Origin: Stenotrophomonas sp. WZN-1
GTDB lineage: Bacteria; Pseudomonadota; Gammaproteobacteria; Xanthomonadales; Xanthomonadaceae
Length of the DNA stretch: 64,000 nucleotides
NCBI RefSeq assembly: GCF_002192255.1
Contig: NZ_CP021768.1
Span: 2,126,001-2,190,000, forward strand
Direction of reading: 5' to 3'
The translations under genes were made by a program, and so were the position numbers. Below, piece by piece: positions 53,020-64,000 of this stretch (the stretch's first letter is position 1; the number at the start of each line of letters is the position of its first letter). Under the pieces are notes generated by a model. It did no database searches and had not been told where the DNA came from. It worked only from the letters and a program-made list of their open reading frames with translations.

Positions 53020-53238
53020 TTACTTCATGCGGTAGGTGATACGACCCTTGGTCAGGTCGTACGGGGTCATTTCAACCTTGACCCGGTCACCGGTGAGGAT
53101 GCGGATGTAGTTCTTGCGCATGCGGCCGGAGATGTGGGCGATGATTTCGTGCCCATTTTCCAGACGAACGCGGAAAGTGGTGTTCGGCAGCGTCTCGCTG
53201 ACGGTGCCCTCGAACTCGATGGAATCGTCTTTCGACAT
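53020..53238 (-). CDS. infA: Translation initiation factor IF-1
   Basis: 72 residues, the standard length, with the S1/OB-fold sequence [36 protein letters not shown] and the C-terminal [14 protein letters not shown]-1 binds the ribosomal A site during initiation. It is the gene after aat on the same strand, a common proteobacterial order, with its own sigma-70 promoter. Confidence 0.98.
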   Translation of the reverse strand: MSKDDSIEFEGTVSETLPNTTFRVRLENGHEIIAHISGRMRKNYIRILTGDRVKVEMTPYDLTKGRITYRMK

Positions 53239-53287
53239 GTAGTCCTGTGCGGTTCAGAAAACGGCCACGCTGGGCCTAAGGCGCGGT

Positions 53288-53316
53288 ATTTTACGCGTGA
53301 CGGGCCCAGCTTGCAA
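53288..53316 (-). promoter_or_regulatory. sigma-70 promoter of infA
   Basis: Minus strand -35 TTGCAA (53316-53311), 17-nt spacer, -10 TAAAAT (53293-53288), about 50 nt before the infA ATG. Confidence 0.7.
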
Positions 53317-53324
53317 AGTTTGTG

Positions 53325-54065
53325 TTAACCCCCGGCCAAACGCTGTGCTGGCAAGCGTCCTACCGCCTGGGTCCAGGGGCCTTCACGGCCGTCACGGTGC
53401 ACGGCCTGGCGGACGTGCTCCAGAAAGTCCGCGCGCGGCAGGTGTTCGGCGCCCATCCGCAGCAGGTGCGGATTCTCCACCTGGGCATCGATCAGCGCCC
53501 AGCCCCAGCCGTGAAGCGTGGATGCCAGCGCGGCCAGGGCGATCTTGGAGCCGCCGCTGGCGCCACTGAACATGCTCTCGCCGAAGAACATCGTTCCGAT
53601 CGCTACCCCGTAGATACCGCCGACCAGCGTCTGCCGGTCCCAGACCTCGAAGGAGTGGGCAAAGCCGAGGTCGTGCAACTGGCTGTAGGCCTCGACCATG
53701 TCGGGGCTGATCCAGGTGCCGTCCTGGCCGGGCCGCGGCGCTGCCGCACAGGCGCGCATCACGCGGCTGAAGGCGGTGTCGGCGGTGACCTCCCAGGTGC
53801 TGCCGCGCAACTGGCGCCGGAAGCGGCTGGACAGATGTACGCCATCGGTACGGAACACCATGCGCGGGTCCGGCGACCACCACAGGATCGGCTCGCCCTC
53901 GCTGAACCATGGAAAGATGCCGCCGGCGTAGGCATTGAGCAGGCGTGCCGGATGCAGATCGCCACCCACTGCCAGCAGGCCATCGGGCTGGCGCAGCGCG
54001 GTCTCGGCCGGCGGGAAGGGGGCGTCCGGCGCGTCGGCCAGGCGCCAGGGCAGCTGGCGGGTCAT
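53325..54065 (-). CDS. aat: Leucyl/phenylalanyl-tRNA-protein transferase
   Basis: 246 residues. The family signature blocks are FPPAETALRQPDGLLAVGGD, AYAGGIFPWFSEGEPILWWS and GESMFSGASGGSKIALAALA. Aat adds Leu or Phe to proteins with N-terminal Lys or Arg, creating N-degrons for ClpS-ClpA, both encoded within 5 kb here. The ATG at 54065 gives MTRQLPWRLADAP. It is followed by infA. Confidence 0.96.
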   Translation of the reverse strand: MTRQLPWRLADAPDAPFPPAETALRQPDGLLAVGGDLHPARLLNAYAGGIFPWFSEGEPILWWSPDPRMVFRTDGVHLSSRFRRQLRGSTWEVTADTAFSRVMRACAAAPRPGQDGTWISPDMVEAYSQLHDLGFAHSFEVWDRQTLVGGIYGVAIGTMFFGESMFSGASGGSKIALAALASTLHGWGWALIDAQVENPHLLRMGAEHLPRADFLEHVRQAVHRDGREGPWTQAVGRLPAQRLAGG

Positions 54066-54136
54066 GCCACCATTGTATTCGCCGTGGTGATGGGGGATGT
54101 CTGGCACCATCAGCATCCAACGGCAAGGAGCCCCGC

Positions 54137-55394
54137 ATGAGCGACCCGATCAGCGCCATCCTCGACCTGCATGACACCCCGCGCACGCGCAACGACAGCC
54201 AGAGCATGCTGCTGGCGCTGGCCACTGAGCAGCCGGACCAGCTCGGTGCGCTGATGCTGCTGGCCCTCGCCCGGCGTTCGCCCAGTTCGGCCTTTCTCGA
54301 CATGGCGCTGGATCTGCTGCCCGACGAAGCGGTTGCGCCGGTCTGTGTCGAGGCCTGGCGTCGCTATCGAGATGGCGAGCGCGGCGAGCTGCTGGCCAGC
54401 GTGATGGAGTTCGCCAGCTATCAGGCGCCAAAGCTGCTGCAGGACGACTGGGAGGCATTGCTGGCGGTCGCCACTGAGGATGAGCTGCAGCTGGCGTCGC
54501 AGGTATGGCGTGGCCTGCCCTCTGCCATTGCCGCACCGTGGGCGCAGATCCTGGCCGAAGCCGATGACGATCGCGAGATGGCGCGAGCCCGGGCGCTGTT
54601 GCTTGCAGCCCAGCCGGAGGCCTACGCCGTTGCCCGCGGCTACGCGGTCGACTGGGGGCGGTTGGATGCCGAGGTCTGGGCGCACTGGGCCGGCGTCGCC
54701 GACGGACCGCAGCCGCGGCGCCTGCATGGGGAGCGGCCGTTGCACATCCGCTTCGCATCGCGCGCAGGTGGCCGAAGAGCCGAGCTGGCGCAAGCGCATC
54801 TGGCGCCTGCACCCGACCTGGAATGGCGGGCAGGTACAGCACGCCGGGCAGATGGGAGGGCGGCTGCAATCGTTGTGTGGCAGCTGCCATGCGCCGCTGC
54901 AGCGCCTGCTGCGAACCGATGCTGCCGCGCTGCAGCCGGGCGCGGCGGGCGAGATCACGCTGGGCCTGTGCCTGGACTGCTGCGGTTGGGAAGAGCCGCC
55001 CGTGCGCTTCTATCGCCACGACGCGGACGGCCTGCCGAGCTGCCACCCCAGCCAGCACTGCGCGGTGCCGATCAGTCCCACCGACAGCGGCGATCTGATG
55101 CAGTCCGAGGTGGGCCTGGCGCTGATGGACAGTCCGCGCTGGCAGCAGCAGGACTGGGGGCAGTCCAATCACCGGCAGAACCTGTCGCGGGTGGGTGGCG
55201 CGCCCAGCTGGGTGCAGAGTGCGCAGTATCCGGCGTGCATCGATTGCGGCGAGGAAATGCCATTCGTGATGCAGCTGGATTCGACACTGCCGACCACAAA
55301 TGAAGGCACGCTGCTGTGGGGCAGCGGCGGTATGCTCTATTCGTTCTGGTGTGCGAAGTGCCAGGTGAGCGGGCACTTCTGGCAATGCACCTGA
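54137..55394 (+). pseudogene. Frameshifted cysteine-motif protein, possibly DUF1963-like
   Basis: ATG at 54137 with AAGGAG 6 nt upstream opens a coherent helical, HEAT-like N-terminal half (MSDPISAILDLHDTPRTRND through GERPLHIRFAS). Between about 54750 and 54773 the reading must shift +1 (one extra base) to continue as QVAEEPSWRKRIWRLHPTWN and then a domain with CGSC, CLDCC, CIDC and CAKC motifs, ending LLWGSGGMLYSFWCAKCQVS. Corrected, it would be 418 residues. The C-terminal half resembles YwqG/DUF1963 proteins. Uncorrected, it makes a 388-residue chimera. It is a pseudogene or a sequencing error. Confidence 0.75.
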
Positions 55395-55420
55395 GTACAG
55401 CGGCCCCGCCAATGACCCCG

Positions 55421-55486
55421 GTAGATGCCAACCTTGGTTGGCATGCCTGGCCCATTGCCCTGGTAGGTGCCAACCTTGGTTGGCAC
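55421..55486 (+). repeat. Tandem SMAG-type REPs
   Basis: Two direct copies: GTAG plus ATGCCAACC-TT-GGTTGGCAT (55421-55444) and GTAG overlapping GTGCCAACC-TT-GGTTGGCAC (55463-55486). They lie between convergent genes. Confidence 0.85.
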
Positions 55487-55524
55487 GGCCTGGTAGCCGC
55501 TCCGCAGATCAAGCAACCTGGACG

Positions 55525-56649
55525 CTACAGCTCTGCGCGGAACGGCCCATGCGCCTGCAGCTCCTGCTGGTAACGCCGCACATCGCGCCGCTCCTGCCGG
55601 CACCACTCCCGCAGCGCTTCCGCGAACTCCGGATCGGCCACCCAGTGCCGGCTGCGCACCAGTGCGGGCAGGAAGCCGCGCGCCAGCTTGTGTTCACCCT
55701 GCGCGCCCGGCTCGAAACGGGTCAGCCCTTCGCGCAGGCAGTATTCGATGCCCTGATAGTAGCAGGCTTCGAAGTGCAGGCCGGGCAGGGTGGCGCCACC
55801 CCAGTAACGGCCATACAGCGTGTCACCACCGCGCAGACACAGCGCACCGGCAATGGGCTCGCCGTCCTGTTCGGCCAGGAACAGCACCAGTCCACGGCCC
55901 AGTGAAATCGCCAGATGGCGCAGGAAGGCCTCGGTCAGTGCTGGCGCGTTGCCGTATTCCAGGAAGGTCTGCAGGTAGAAGCGGTACATCGCCTGCAGAT
56001 CGGCGCGGCTGGCTTCGTCGCCGTGCACCACCCGGAAGCTGATGCCTTGGCGGCTGACCTTGGCGCGCTCCTGGCGGATGTTCTTGCGGTGCTTGTGGTC
56101 CATCGCGCCGAGGAACTGATCGAAGGTCGCCCACTCACCCGGGTTCTGCCACTGGAACTGCACGTCCTCGCGCAGCAGCCAGTCATCGCCGAACAGCGCC
56201 TCGTCACCCGCGGAGTGGAAATTGATATGGGCCGACGACACGTCCAGTGCCGGCAGCGCATCACGCAACGCCGACAGCAACGCGGCGCGTTCCGAATCGT
56301 GACGGGCCAGCAGCCGCGGACCAGTGACCGGCGAGTACGGCACCGCGCCCAGCCATTTCGGGTAGTAGTCACGGCCATGCCGGGCATAGGCGTTGGCCCA
56401 GGCGTGGTCGAACACGAACTCGCCGTGGGAGTTGGTCTTCAGGTAACCCGGTATGGCGCCAACCAGGCGGTCGCCCTCCCACAGCGTGAAGTGCCGGGGC
56501 CGCCAGCCCCAGTCCTCGCGCAGGCAGCCGTGTTGTTCCAGGCCAGACAGGAAGGCATGGCTGACGAACGGGTTCTGGCCGTCGTGCAGGGCATCCCAGT
56601 CGGTGGCGGGAATGGACTGAAGAGAGTCGAGGAAGCGGGCGGAGGGCAT
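55525..56649 (-). CDS. GNAT-family / COG3146 peptidoglycan-related N-acyltransferase
   Basis: 374 residues from ATG 56649. Family blocks: WDALHDGQNPFVSHAFLSGL, FVFDHAWANAYARHGRDYYP, MDHKHRKNIRQERAKV, LRGGDTLYGRYWGGATLPGL and FEPGAQGEHKLARGF. These are characteristic of the COG3146 (DUF482) group predicted to be acyl-CoA N-acyltransferases. The substrate is unknown; a link to cell envelope synthesis is only suggested by annotation of relatives. It is cytosolic with no signal peptide and is flanked by two frameshifted genes on the other strand. Confidence 0.9.
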   Translation of the reverse strand: MPSARFLDSLQSIPATDWDALHDGQNPFVSHAFLSGLEQHGCLREDWGWRPRHFTLWEGDRLVGAIPGYLKTNSHGEFVFDHAWANAYARHGRDYYPKWLGAVPYSPVTGPRLLARHDSERAALLSALRDALPALDVSSAHINFHSAGDEALFGDDWLLREDVQFQWQNPGEWATFDQFLGAMDHKHRKNIRQERAKVSRQGISFRVVHGDEASRADLQAMYRFYLQTFLEYGNAPALTEAFLRHLAISLGRGLVLFLAEQDGEPIAGALCLRGGDTLYGRYWGGATLPGLHFEACYYQGIEYCLREGLTRFEPGAQGEHKLARGFLPALVRSRHWVADPEFAEALREWCRQERRDVRRYQQELQAHGPFRAEL

Positions 56650-56825
56650 GGTTGGCAAGGATAGGCCAGGTGGATCGCGAACGGTGTTGGCGGGGCTGGG
56701 TTGGTTTGTTCCGGTTGGGGGTGAGGGAAGTTTGAAATCTCCATCCGTGTGCGCTTGGTGCGGAATCACCGGCGCACGGCTCGGCAGGGTGGCGGGGCGC
56801 TGCATGAGCGGCGCGCATCCCACCC

Positions 56826-58324
56826 ATGGAGGAATCAACAATAAAGGGAGCTAATCTCGTCGTGCTGGCACTTACGCTTGCATGCGGCTCGGCGTTTGCA
56901 ACGTATGCTTCGGCCCCTGGAATCGAAGACTTGTCCCCAGTCGAAGATCCGGGATTGTATGCCGAACTGGTGGCAATGCTTGAGCGAGAAGCCGGAACCC
57001 GTTTGACGCATCATTTGCAGGAGCGAGGGAAGCTGCGTCAGGTGACTATCGGCATAGCGATTGAACCGCGAAAGCACAGGATGGTTGTCAACTTCGGTCC
57101 GCGGTACCTTCCGGGCAAAAAAGATAGCTATGGCGAGCTTTTCCTGGAGCCTCTGGCTGCGGATCTGAGACGCTATTCAGAGCGGTCTGGGATGGGATTC
57201 TTGGATGTGACGTTCTCTTCCAGGGGAAGTCGATGGAAGAGCACTTCCCCGATGATCACCCGCAGCCAGCGTTGGCAACACCTCGGTCAGCGCACAGCAA
57301 AGCCTTGGTTTCCTCGAGTCATGGATACATTGCCTTGCACCCGGGCAGAGAATGGGAGTTTCAGCGGCCGTCTCCGCTCGGGCTACAAGAGGATGTACTG
57401 AGCCCGATGTATGGTGACGCGCTTGAGGATCTGTTGGAGCAGCGGAGTGGTCTGGTCGTGTATCGCGCCCGAAGCCGCTCGGCTGAACCTCATCCAGAGG
57501 CTGCACATCCGTGGGAGCACATGTCGGCACGCTATCACCTCAAAGCGCTCTTCCCTGACCGTGCTGACATTTGGAATGAATTCCCAAATAGTCCCGACAG
57601 TGATCGCGAGGTGAAAGAGGACATCCGTGCCCGTCCAAACTATGCCAACCATTTGGCTGTGGACGTGATGCTGAGCTTGCACACCAATGGCAGCGATTCA
57701 GCCAGTACGCGTGGCACCGAGGTCTATTACCATCAGGCGAAACCACAGGATAAGGCCTTGGCGGACAGCATCCTGTGTTCGATGCGGGAGGTCATACGTG
57801 CGCAGCCTGGTTATCAGGATTTCCCGCTTCGCGAGAGTTCGAACGCGGGTGCGCACGGCGAAAACCGCATCGGGAGGATGCCCTCGGTGATCGTTGAAAC
57901 CGCCTACCACTCCAATCCTGATGATGTGGCGGCATTGCAGGACCCCGTCTTCCGCTCGGCGTCCATGAAAGGCGTGGAGAAGGGCTATCGCCTGTGGGCA
58001 ACAGGAAAGACCTGCGAGCCCCTGGCACTGCGTCCGGTGCCGGATACCGACGTGCCGATCCAGGCGGCCCGGGACATTGAACTAAGCTATGCCGGGAATC
58101 CCCAGTATCCGTTGTCGGTGGAGCTCTCACTGGCCTCCTGTTCGGAGGAAGGCGCATGCACGCCATCGGCGACGACGTTCGATGACCCTGCCAAGCCGCT
58201 GACCATCAATCTGGCCTGCAATGGCCCAGACCCGGGTGTCGCGCGCTGGAGTGCTGTATTGCGCGACGCGGATGGCGTTGCCACGACACCCGTCGAGTTC
58301 TCGCAGGCGTGCGTGCGAGCGTGA
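56826..58324 (+). pseudogene. Frameshifted N-acetylmuramoyl-L-alanine amidase (Amidase_3)
   Basis: The first frame (56826 onward) encodes a signal-peptide-like start (GANLVVLALTLACGSAFA) and about 130 residues up to GFLDVTFS. At about 57211-57220 one base appears missing; the next frame continues FQGKSMEEHFPDDHPQPALA and an Amidase_3 domain: SSSHGYIALHPG (Zn His), GLQEDVLSP (Zn Glu), MLSLHTNGS (Zn His), VIVETAYHSNP (catalytic Glu). Corrected length is about 499 residues. The start is odd: GGAGG precedes an ATA followed by AAG where ATG would be expected, leaving the ATG at 56826. GC is visibly lower than in neighbours, hinting at transfer. Confidence 0.75.
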
Positions 58325-58339
58325 GGGCAGGCTTCGGTC

Positions 58340-58362
58340 TGCCAGGCATGACCTGGCACTAC
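58340..58362 (-). repeat. SMAG-type REP
   Basis: Minus-oriented: TGCCAGG-CATGA-CCTGGCA then CTAC. It lies just past the amidase stop, next to the trxB terminator. Confidence 0.75.
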
Positions 58363-58371
58363 TGAAAGCAC

Positions 58372-58399
58372 AAAGGCCGGCGCTCTCGCGCCGGCCTTT
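58372..58399. terminator. Bidirectional terminator between amidase gene and trxB
   Basis: AAAGGCCGGCGC, loop TCTC, GCGCCGGCCTTT: a 12-bp perfect stem with A/T ends on both sides, between convergent genes. Confidence 0.88.
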
Positions 58400-58445
58400 G
58401 GTCGGGGTCGAGCATGGCTCGACGCCACAGAGTGCGGTCAGCGAC

Positions 58446-59650
<1,205 letters not shown>

Positions 59651-62011
59651 GTGGCGAAGCAGGTCCCCGAACGCTCCAAGTCCGACGACAGCAAGGCGTC
59701 ACGTCGCACGGCCGCGGCGGCGACGACCGACAATCCACGCCGCCAGCGCCTCTGGCGCGATCTGGGCCTGATCGCGATCGCGCCGGCCCTGCTGTACCTG
59801 GCGGCCAGTCTTTTCACGTATTCAGCCACGGATCCGGGTTGGTCGCACACCGGCAGCGTGGTCGCACCGGTGCACAACCTCGGTGGCCGCGCCGGGGCCT
59901 GGATCGCCGATGTGCTGCTGCAACTGTTCGGCTACATCGCCTTCCTCTTGCCGGTGGTGCTGGGCGCGCTGGCGTGGATCGCCATGTTCGGCCTCAAGCG
60001 CGAGAGCAAGGGCGAGAACGACCTGGACCCGGCGCTGCGCCTGGTCGGCCTGGTCGGTTTCCTGATCGCCGGCACCGGCTTCCTGCATGTTCGCCTGTTC
60101 AGTGGCGACGTCTCCAGCGCTGGCGGCATCCTCGGCAAGCTGGTCGGCAATTCACTCACGGTGGGCTTTGGGGCGCTGGGTGCGAACCTGTTCGTGCTGG
60201 TGCTGCTGCTGGCCTCGATCACCCTGGCCACCGGGCTGTCCTGGTTCACGGTGATGGAGAAGATCGGCCGCGGCGTGATGTCGCTGGCGCCGTTGCTGGC
60301 TCGCAAGAAGGAGGAAGTCACCGAGTGGCAGCAGACCCGGGTGATGCGGGAGGAGCGCCAGGAAGTGCGCAAGGCCGATGCCGAGGTGCGCGCCAAGCGC
60401 GAGCCGGTGAAGATCGAGCCGCGCCCGGAGCCGGTGATCGAGAAGAGTGACCGGGCCAAGCGCGATACGCAGATCCCGATGTTCCGTGGTGTCAATGGCG
60501 ACGGATCGGACCTGCCGCCGCTGGCCCTGCTGGACGACCCCAAGCCGCAGCCGGTGGGCTACGACAAGGAAACCCTGGACGCGCTGTCGCGGCAGATCGA
60601 GTTCAAGCTGAAGGACTTCCGCATCGACGCCCAGGTGGTCGCTGCCAACCCGGGCCCGGTGATCACCCGCTTCGAGATCGAGCCGGCGCCGGGCATCAAG
60701 GTCAGCCAGATCAGTTCGCTGGACAAGGACATCGCGCGCGGCCTGTCGGTGAAGTCGGTGCGCGTGGTCGACGTGATTCCGGGCAAGTCGGTGATCGGCC
60801 TGGAGATTCCCAACGTCACCCGCGAGATGATCTACCTGTCCGAGCTGCTGCGCTCGAAGGAATACGACAAGTCGGCCAGCGTGCTGACCCTGGCGCTGGG
60901 CAAGGATATCGCCGGCCGCTCCACCGTGGCCGACCTGGCGCGCATGCCGCACCTGCTGGTGGCCGGTACCACCGGTTCGGGCAAGTCGGTGGCGGTCAAC
61001 GCGATGGTGCTGAGCCTGCTGTTCAAGGCCTCGCCGAAAGACCTGCGGATGCTGATGATCGACCCGAAGATGCTCGAACTGAGCGTCTACCAGGGCATCC
61101 CGCACCTGCTGGCGCCGGTGGTCACCGACATGAAGGAGGCCGCCAACGGCCTGCGCTGGTGCGTGGCCGAGATGGAGCGCCGCTACAAGCTGATGAGCGC
61201 GGTGGGCGTGCGCAACCTGGCCGGCTTCAACAAGAAGGTGAAGGAGGCGCAGGACGCCGGCCAGCCGCTGATGGATCCGCTGTTCAAGCCGAACCCGGAA
61301 CTGGGCGAGGCGCCGCGTCCGCTGGAGACGCTGCCGTTCATCGTCATCTTCATCGACGAATTCGCCGACATGATGATGATCGTCGGCAAGAAGGTGGAAG
61401 AGCTGATCGCGCGCTTGGCGCAGAAGGCGCGTGCGGCCGGCATCCATCTGATCCTGGCCACGCAGCGCCCGTCGGTGGACGTCATCACCGGCCTGATCAA
61501 GGCCAACATCCCGACCCGCATCGCCTTCCAGGTCAGCTCCAAGATCGACTCGCGCACCATCCTCGACCAGTCCGGCGCGGAAACCCTGCTGGGCCACGGC
61601 GACATGCTGTACCTTCCGCCGGGTACGGCCATGCCTGAGCGCGTGCACGGCGCCTTCGTCTCCGACGAAGAAGTGCATCGCGTGGTCGAACACCTCAAGG
61701 CGATGGGCCCGGCCGACTATGTCGACGGCGTGCTGGACGAAGTGCAGACGATGGGCGACGGCGTGGTCGTCGGTGCCACCGGCCTGCCCGAGAACAGCTC
61801 TGCCGGCGATGAGTCCGACCCGTTGTATGACGAAGCGCTGCGGGTGGTCACCGAGACCCGCCGCGCTTCGATTTCCGGCGTGCAGCGCCGGCTGAAGATC
61901 GGCTACAACCGTGCAGCGCGACTGATCGAGGCCATGGAAGCGGCCGGCGTGGTCAGCCCGCCCGAGCACAACGGCGACCGCACGGTGCTGGCACCGCCGC
62001 CGCCGAAGTAA
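59651..62011 (+). CDS. ftsK: FtsK, DNA translocase at the division septum
   Basis: 786 residues from a GTG at 59651. Several N-terminal transmembrane helices (about 35-205: [70 protein letters not shown]) are followed by a short linker, unlike the long linker of E. coli. The RecA-like motor has Walker A GTTGSGKS from residue 439. The C-terminal gamma winged helix has [20 protein letters not shown]. It pumps chromosome ends through the septum and activates XerCD at dif. The short linker makes it the compact FtsK type. Confidence 0.95.
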   Translation: MAKQVPERSKSDDSKASRRTAAAATTDNPRRQRLWRDLGLIAIAPALLYLAASLFTYSATDPGWSHTGSVVAPVHNLGGRAGAWIADVLLQLFGYIAFLLPVVLGALAWIAMFGLKRESKGENDLDPALRLVGLVGFLIAGTGFLHVRLFSGDVSSAGGILGKLVGNSLTVGFGALGANLFVLVLLLASITLATGLSWFTVMEKIGRGVMSLAPLLARKKEEVTEWQQTRVMREERQEVRKADAEVRAKREPVKIEPRPEPVIEKSDRAKRDTQIPMFRGVNGDGSDLPPLALLDDPKPQPVGYDKETLDALSRQIEFKLKDFRIDAQVVAANPGPVITRFEIEPAPGIKVSQISSLDKDIARGLSVKSVRVVDVIPGKSVIGLEIPNVTREMIYLSELLRSKEYDKSASVLTLALGKDIAGRSTVADLARMPHLLVAGTTGSGKSVAVNAMVLSLLFKASPKDLRMLMIDPKMLELSVYQGIPHLLAPVVTDMKEAANGLRWCVAEMERRYKLMSAVGVRNLAGFNKKVKEAQDAGQPLMDPLFKPNPELGEAPRPLETLPFIVIFIDEFADMMMIVGKKVEELIARLAQKARAAGIHLILATQRPSVDVITGLIKANIPTRIAFQVSSKIDSRTILDQSGAETLLGHGDMLYLPPGTAMPERVHGAFVSDEEVHRVVEHLKAMGPADYVDGVLDEVQTMGDGVVVGATGLPENSSAGDESDPLYDEALRVVTETRRASISGVQRRLKIGYNRAARLIEAMEAAGVVSPPEHNGDRTVLAPPPPK

Positions 62012-62050
62012 GGCCCGACGTATCCCCCACGACGTCCAAGGAACCGACGC

Positions 62051-63994
62051 ATGCTTCACCCCGTACCAAGCGCGCTGGCACTGGCGCTGGCAGCCCTGAT
62101 GGCTGCCGGCCCGGCACTGGCAGAAACCGCCACCTCCGCGCCCGCCACGGCGCCGCCTTCCACCAGCGGCGATACCGAAGCCAGCAATAATTTCAGCATT
62201 GTCCGTTACCGCGCCGACTACCAGGTGCGGCCGGATGCGGGCAATGTGCAGACCGAAACCTACGAAGTCCTGCTCAAGACCAAGGCCTCCGTCGAGCAGT
62301 TCAGCCAGGTGCGGCTGAGCTACAGCGAGAAGATGGAAACCCTGGAGGTGCTTGGCGCCTACACCATCACCGCCGACGGCCAGCGCCGCGACGTGCCGGC
62401 TGACCGCATCTACACCCAGGAAAGCTATTCCAGCGCCTCGGCGGCGATGTATGCCGACCGCAAGGTGCGGGTGATCGTATTCCCGAACCTGGCCCCGGGC
62501 ACGCGCCTGTACTACCAGGTGCGCCGCACCCAGGCCACGCCGTACTTCCCGGGCTACTTCGGCCTGTGGGAGACCTTCAATGTCTTCACCGAGTACGAGG
62601 ACGCCGAGGTCACCCTGAGTGCGCCGGCCAACCTGCCGATGTTCGTCGACAGTCGCGGCGTGCAGGGCAGCGATCGCCCGACGGTGAAGAACGGCCAGGC
62701 GCAGTGGCGCTGGCGCTACCAGCGGCGCGAAGCCATGCCGGCACAGAACTGGTCGGCGGCGGGCTGGGAGTTCGGCCCGAACATCATGGCCAGCACCTAT
62801 CGTGACTGGTCGCAGATGGGTCGCGCCTACCAGCTCAAGGCGGGGCCGGCGGCGCAGGTCACCCCGGAACTGCAGGCGCTGGCCGACCAGGTCACCACCG
62901 GCATCAGTGACCGTCGCGAGCAGGCCGATGCACTGTATCGCTGGGTCGCTCAGAACATCCGCTATGTGGCGGTATACCTGGGCAATGGCGGCCTGGAGCC
63001 GAACAGCGCGCAGAGCATCCTCGACAACCACTACGGTGACTGCAAGGACCATGTGACGATTCTCGAGGCGCTGCTGGCGGCCAAGGGCATCGCCAGTTCG
63101 CCGGTGCTGATCGGTGCCGGCGGTGGCCCGACGCTGCCGAAGATTCCGGTGCTGGGCCGCTTCAACCACGCCATCACCTACATCCCCGAGTTCGATCTGT
63201 ACCTGGATTCGACCACCGCGTGGGCGCGCTTCGGGCAGTTGCCCGAAGGTGACCTGGGCGCCCCGGTGATGCGTACCCGCGACGCTACGCTGGCGCGCAC
63301 CCCGGCCAACACGCCGGAGCGCAATGCCACCTCGATGGAAGTGCGGTTCACCTTCGACGCCAACGGCAACCTGCGCGGCGAGACGATCCCGAAGCTGGGC
63401 GAGAACGCCGAGATCGGCATGCGTGCGCAGTTCTCCCAGCTCAACGCGCAGAACCGTGCGCGCGCCGAAGAGCAGATCATGGCCGCGTCCGGTTTCGACG
63501 GGCGAGGGCAGCTGCAGATCCAGGGTGTGCCGGTCGACCTGACCCGGCCGTTCGGCTACCGCATGGCCTTCCAGGCCGAGGACTACGCCGACTTCAGCGT
63601 GGCCGGCGGCATGGCCGTGCCGGACCCGCCGGGTGGCGAGTCGGTGCGTGGGCTGTACGCCACCGCCTCGGCGCCGGCCAACGAGACACCGTTCTACTGC
63701 AATGCCAGCCTGCGCGAGGAAACCTACCGCCTGCAGTTCCCGGCCAATGCGCCGATCATCGCCATCCCGGCCAGCCAGCGTTTCACCAACGCCGCCGGTG
63801 AGTACCGGGTGGACTGGAGTCGCGAGGGCCAGGATGTGATCGTGCATCACCGCCTGCAGCAGAACGCGGTGCGCGGCCCGGAGGCATTGTGCCAGCCGCA
63901 GGACTATCCGGCGTTCCGCGCGCTGTACCGCGAAGTACGGCGTGGCTTCCGTGGCCAGGTGCTGTACGGCAAGCTGCCGGGCTCCGGCGGCTGA
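62051..63994 (+). CDS. DUF3857 / transglutaminase-like periplasmic protein
   Basis: 647 residues. Signal peptide LALALAALMAAGPALAETAT (cleavage near residue 25). A DUF3857 beta domain (about 55-260: SIVRYRADYQVRPDAGNVQT) precedes a transglutaminase core with a probable Cys-His-Asp triad C331 (HYGDCKDH), H373 (RFNHAITYI) and D386 (YLDSTT). The C-terminal region is beta-rich. The substrate is unknown; the core fold acts as a peptidase or acyltransferase in relatives. It starts 39 nt after ftsK and is probably co-transcribed. It ends 6 nt before the window edge. Confidence 0.9.
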   Translation: MLHPVPSALALALAALMAAGPALAETATSAPATAPPSTSGDTEASNNFSIVRYRADYQVRPDAGNVQTETYEVLLKTKASVEQFSQVRLSYSEKMETLEVLGAYTITADGQRRDVPADRIYTQESYSSASAAMYADRKVRVIVFPNLAPGTRLYYQVRRTQATPYFPGYFGLWETFNVFTEYEDAEVTLSAPANLPMFVDSRGVQGSDRPTVKNGQAQWRWRYQRREAMPAQNWSAAGWEFGPNIMASTYRDWSQMGRAYQLKAGPAAQVTPELQALADQVTTGISDRREQADALYRWVAQNIRYVAVYLGNGGLEPNSAQSILDNHYGDCKDHVTILEALLAAKGIASSPVLIGAGGGPTLPKIPVLGRFNHAITYIPEFDLYLDSTTAWARFGQLPEGDLGAPVMRTRDATLARTPANTPERNATSMEVRFTFDANGNLRGETIPKLGENAEIGMRAQFSQLNAQNRARAEEQIMAASGFDGRGQLQIQGVPVDLTRPFGYRMAFQAEDYADFSVAGGMAVPDPPGGESVRGLYATASAPANETPFYCNASLREETYRLQFPANAPIIAIPASQRFTNAAGEYRVDWSREGQDVIVHHRLQQNAVRGPEALCQPQDYPAFRALYREVRRGFRGQVLYGKLPGSGG

Positions 63995-64000
63995 ATCGCC

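Noticed and set aside
54740..54780. Programmed +1 frameshifting as the explanation for the split cysteine-motif gene
   Set aside because: No slippery site with a slow codon or stop codon at the junction is evident; the first frame stays open for a further 500 bp, which does not fit known programmed sites.
55421..55486. Tandem palindromes considered as a CRISPR array
   Set aside because: Only two units, each itself a near-complete hairpin headed by GTAG, without regular unique spacers or cas genes; they fit SMAG REPs.
60152..63850. A 1,232-codon open frame on the minus strand opposite ftsK and the transglutaminase gene
   Set aside because: It is antisense to two genes with clear conserved domains. 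Long antisense frames are expected in GC-rich DNA with strong third-position bias, and its translation shows no recognisable motif.

Overview
The window is a high-GC chromosomal segment from a gammaproteobacterium of the Xanthomonadaceae, most likely Stenotrophomonas maltophilia or a close relative. The evidence is the protein content (rpoN2-vemR-fleQ order, three tandem flagellins, a RavS/RavR-like c-di-GMP module inside the flagellar locus) and the many intergenic GTAG-headed palindromes of the SMAG type known from S. maltophilia. No rRNA, tRNA, CRISPR array, prophage or insertion sequence was seen.

Positions 1-34,790 are one near-continuous flagellar locus, mostly on the minus strand. In transcription order it runs flgBCDEFGHIJKL (hook, rod, rings, hook-filament junction), three fliC flagellins, fliD (cap), fliS and a FliT-like chaperone, a PilZ-like protein, a NarL-type response regulator, rpoN (sigma-54), vemR, fleQ, a small secreted protein, then fliEFGHIJKLMN and the start of fliO (MS ring, C ring, export). 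cheV lies just upstream of flgB and is divergent from the plus-strand genes flgA, flgM and flgN. Promoters readable by eye give a two-tier hierarchy. Sigma-54 sites (TGGCAC-type -24 and TTGCA -12) precede fliL, fliE, fliD, flgG, flgB and flgA. Sigma-28 sites (TAAA or TCAA, about 15 nt, GCCGATAA-like) precede fliS, fliC, cheV, flgM, a chemoreceptor and a GGDEF-EAL gene. Regulators needed for both tiers (RpoN, FleQ, FlgM) are encoded here; the sigma-28 gene fliA is not in the window.

Positions 34,880-46,000 hold signalling genes: a PAS histidine kinase, a degenerate GGDEF-EAL-receiver protein with a co-transcribed HisKA_3 kinase (RavR/RavS-like), a large PAS-GGDEF-EAL protein, small membrane proteins, and a chemoreceptor under a clear sigma-28 promoter. 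The small membrane gene region carries an 11-G homopolymer, a hidden 30-residue ORF and inverted SMAG copies.

Positions 46,000-64,000 are mainly housekeeping: hflD-mnmA-nudJ, clpS and clpA (separated by an aminoglycoside-kinase-like gene), infA-aat, trxB, ftsK and a DUF3857/transglutaminase protein. Two plus-strand genes here are frameshifted: a cysteine-rich protein at 54,137 and an N-acetylmuramoyl-L-alanine amidase at 56,826, the latter of visibly lower GC.

The least expected signals are a consensus sigma-54 promoter on the plus strand facing away from the fliD promoter into a gene-free region, a candidate sRNA or long 3' UTR behind the flagellins, apparently leaderless cheV and clpS transcripts, the 11-G tract, and two families of structured intergenic repeats besides SMAG.
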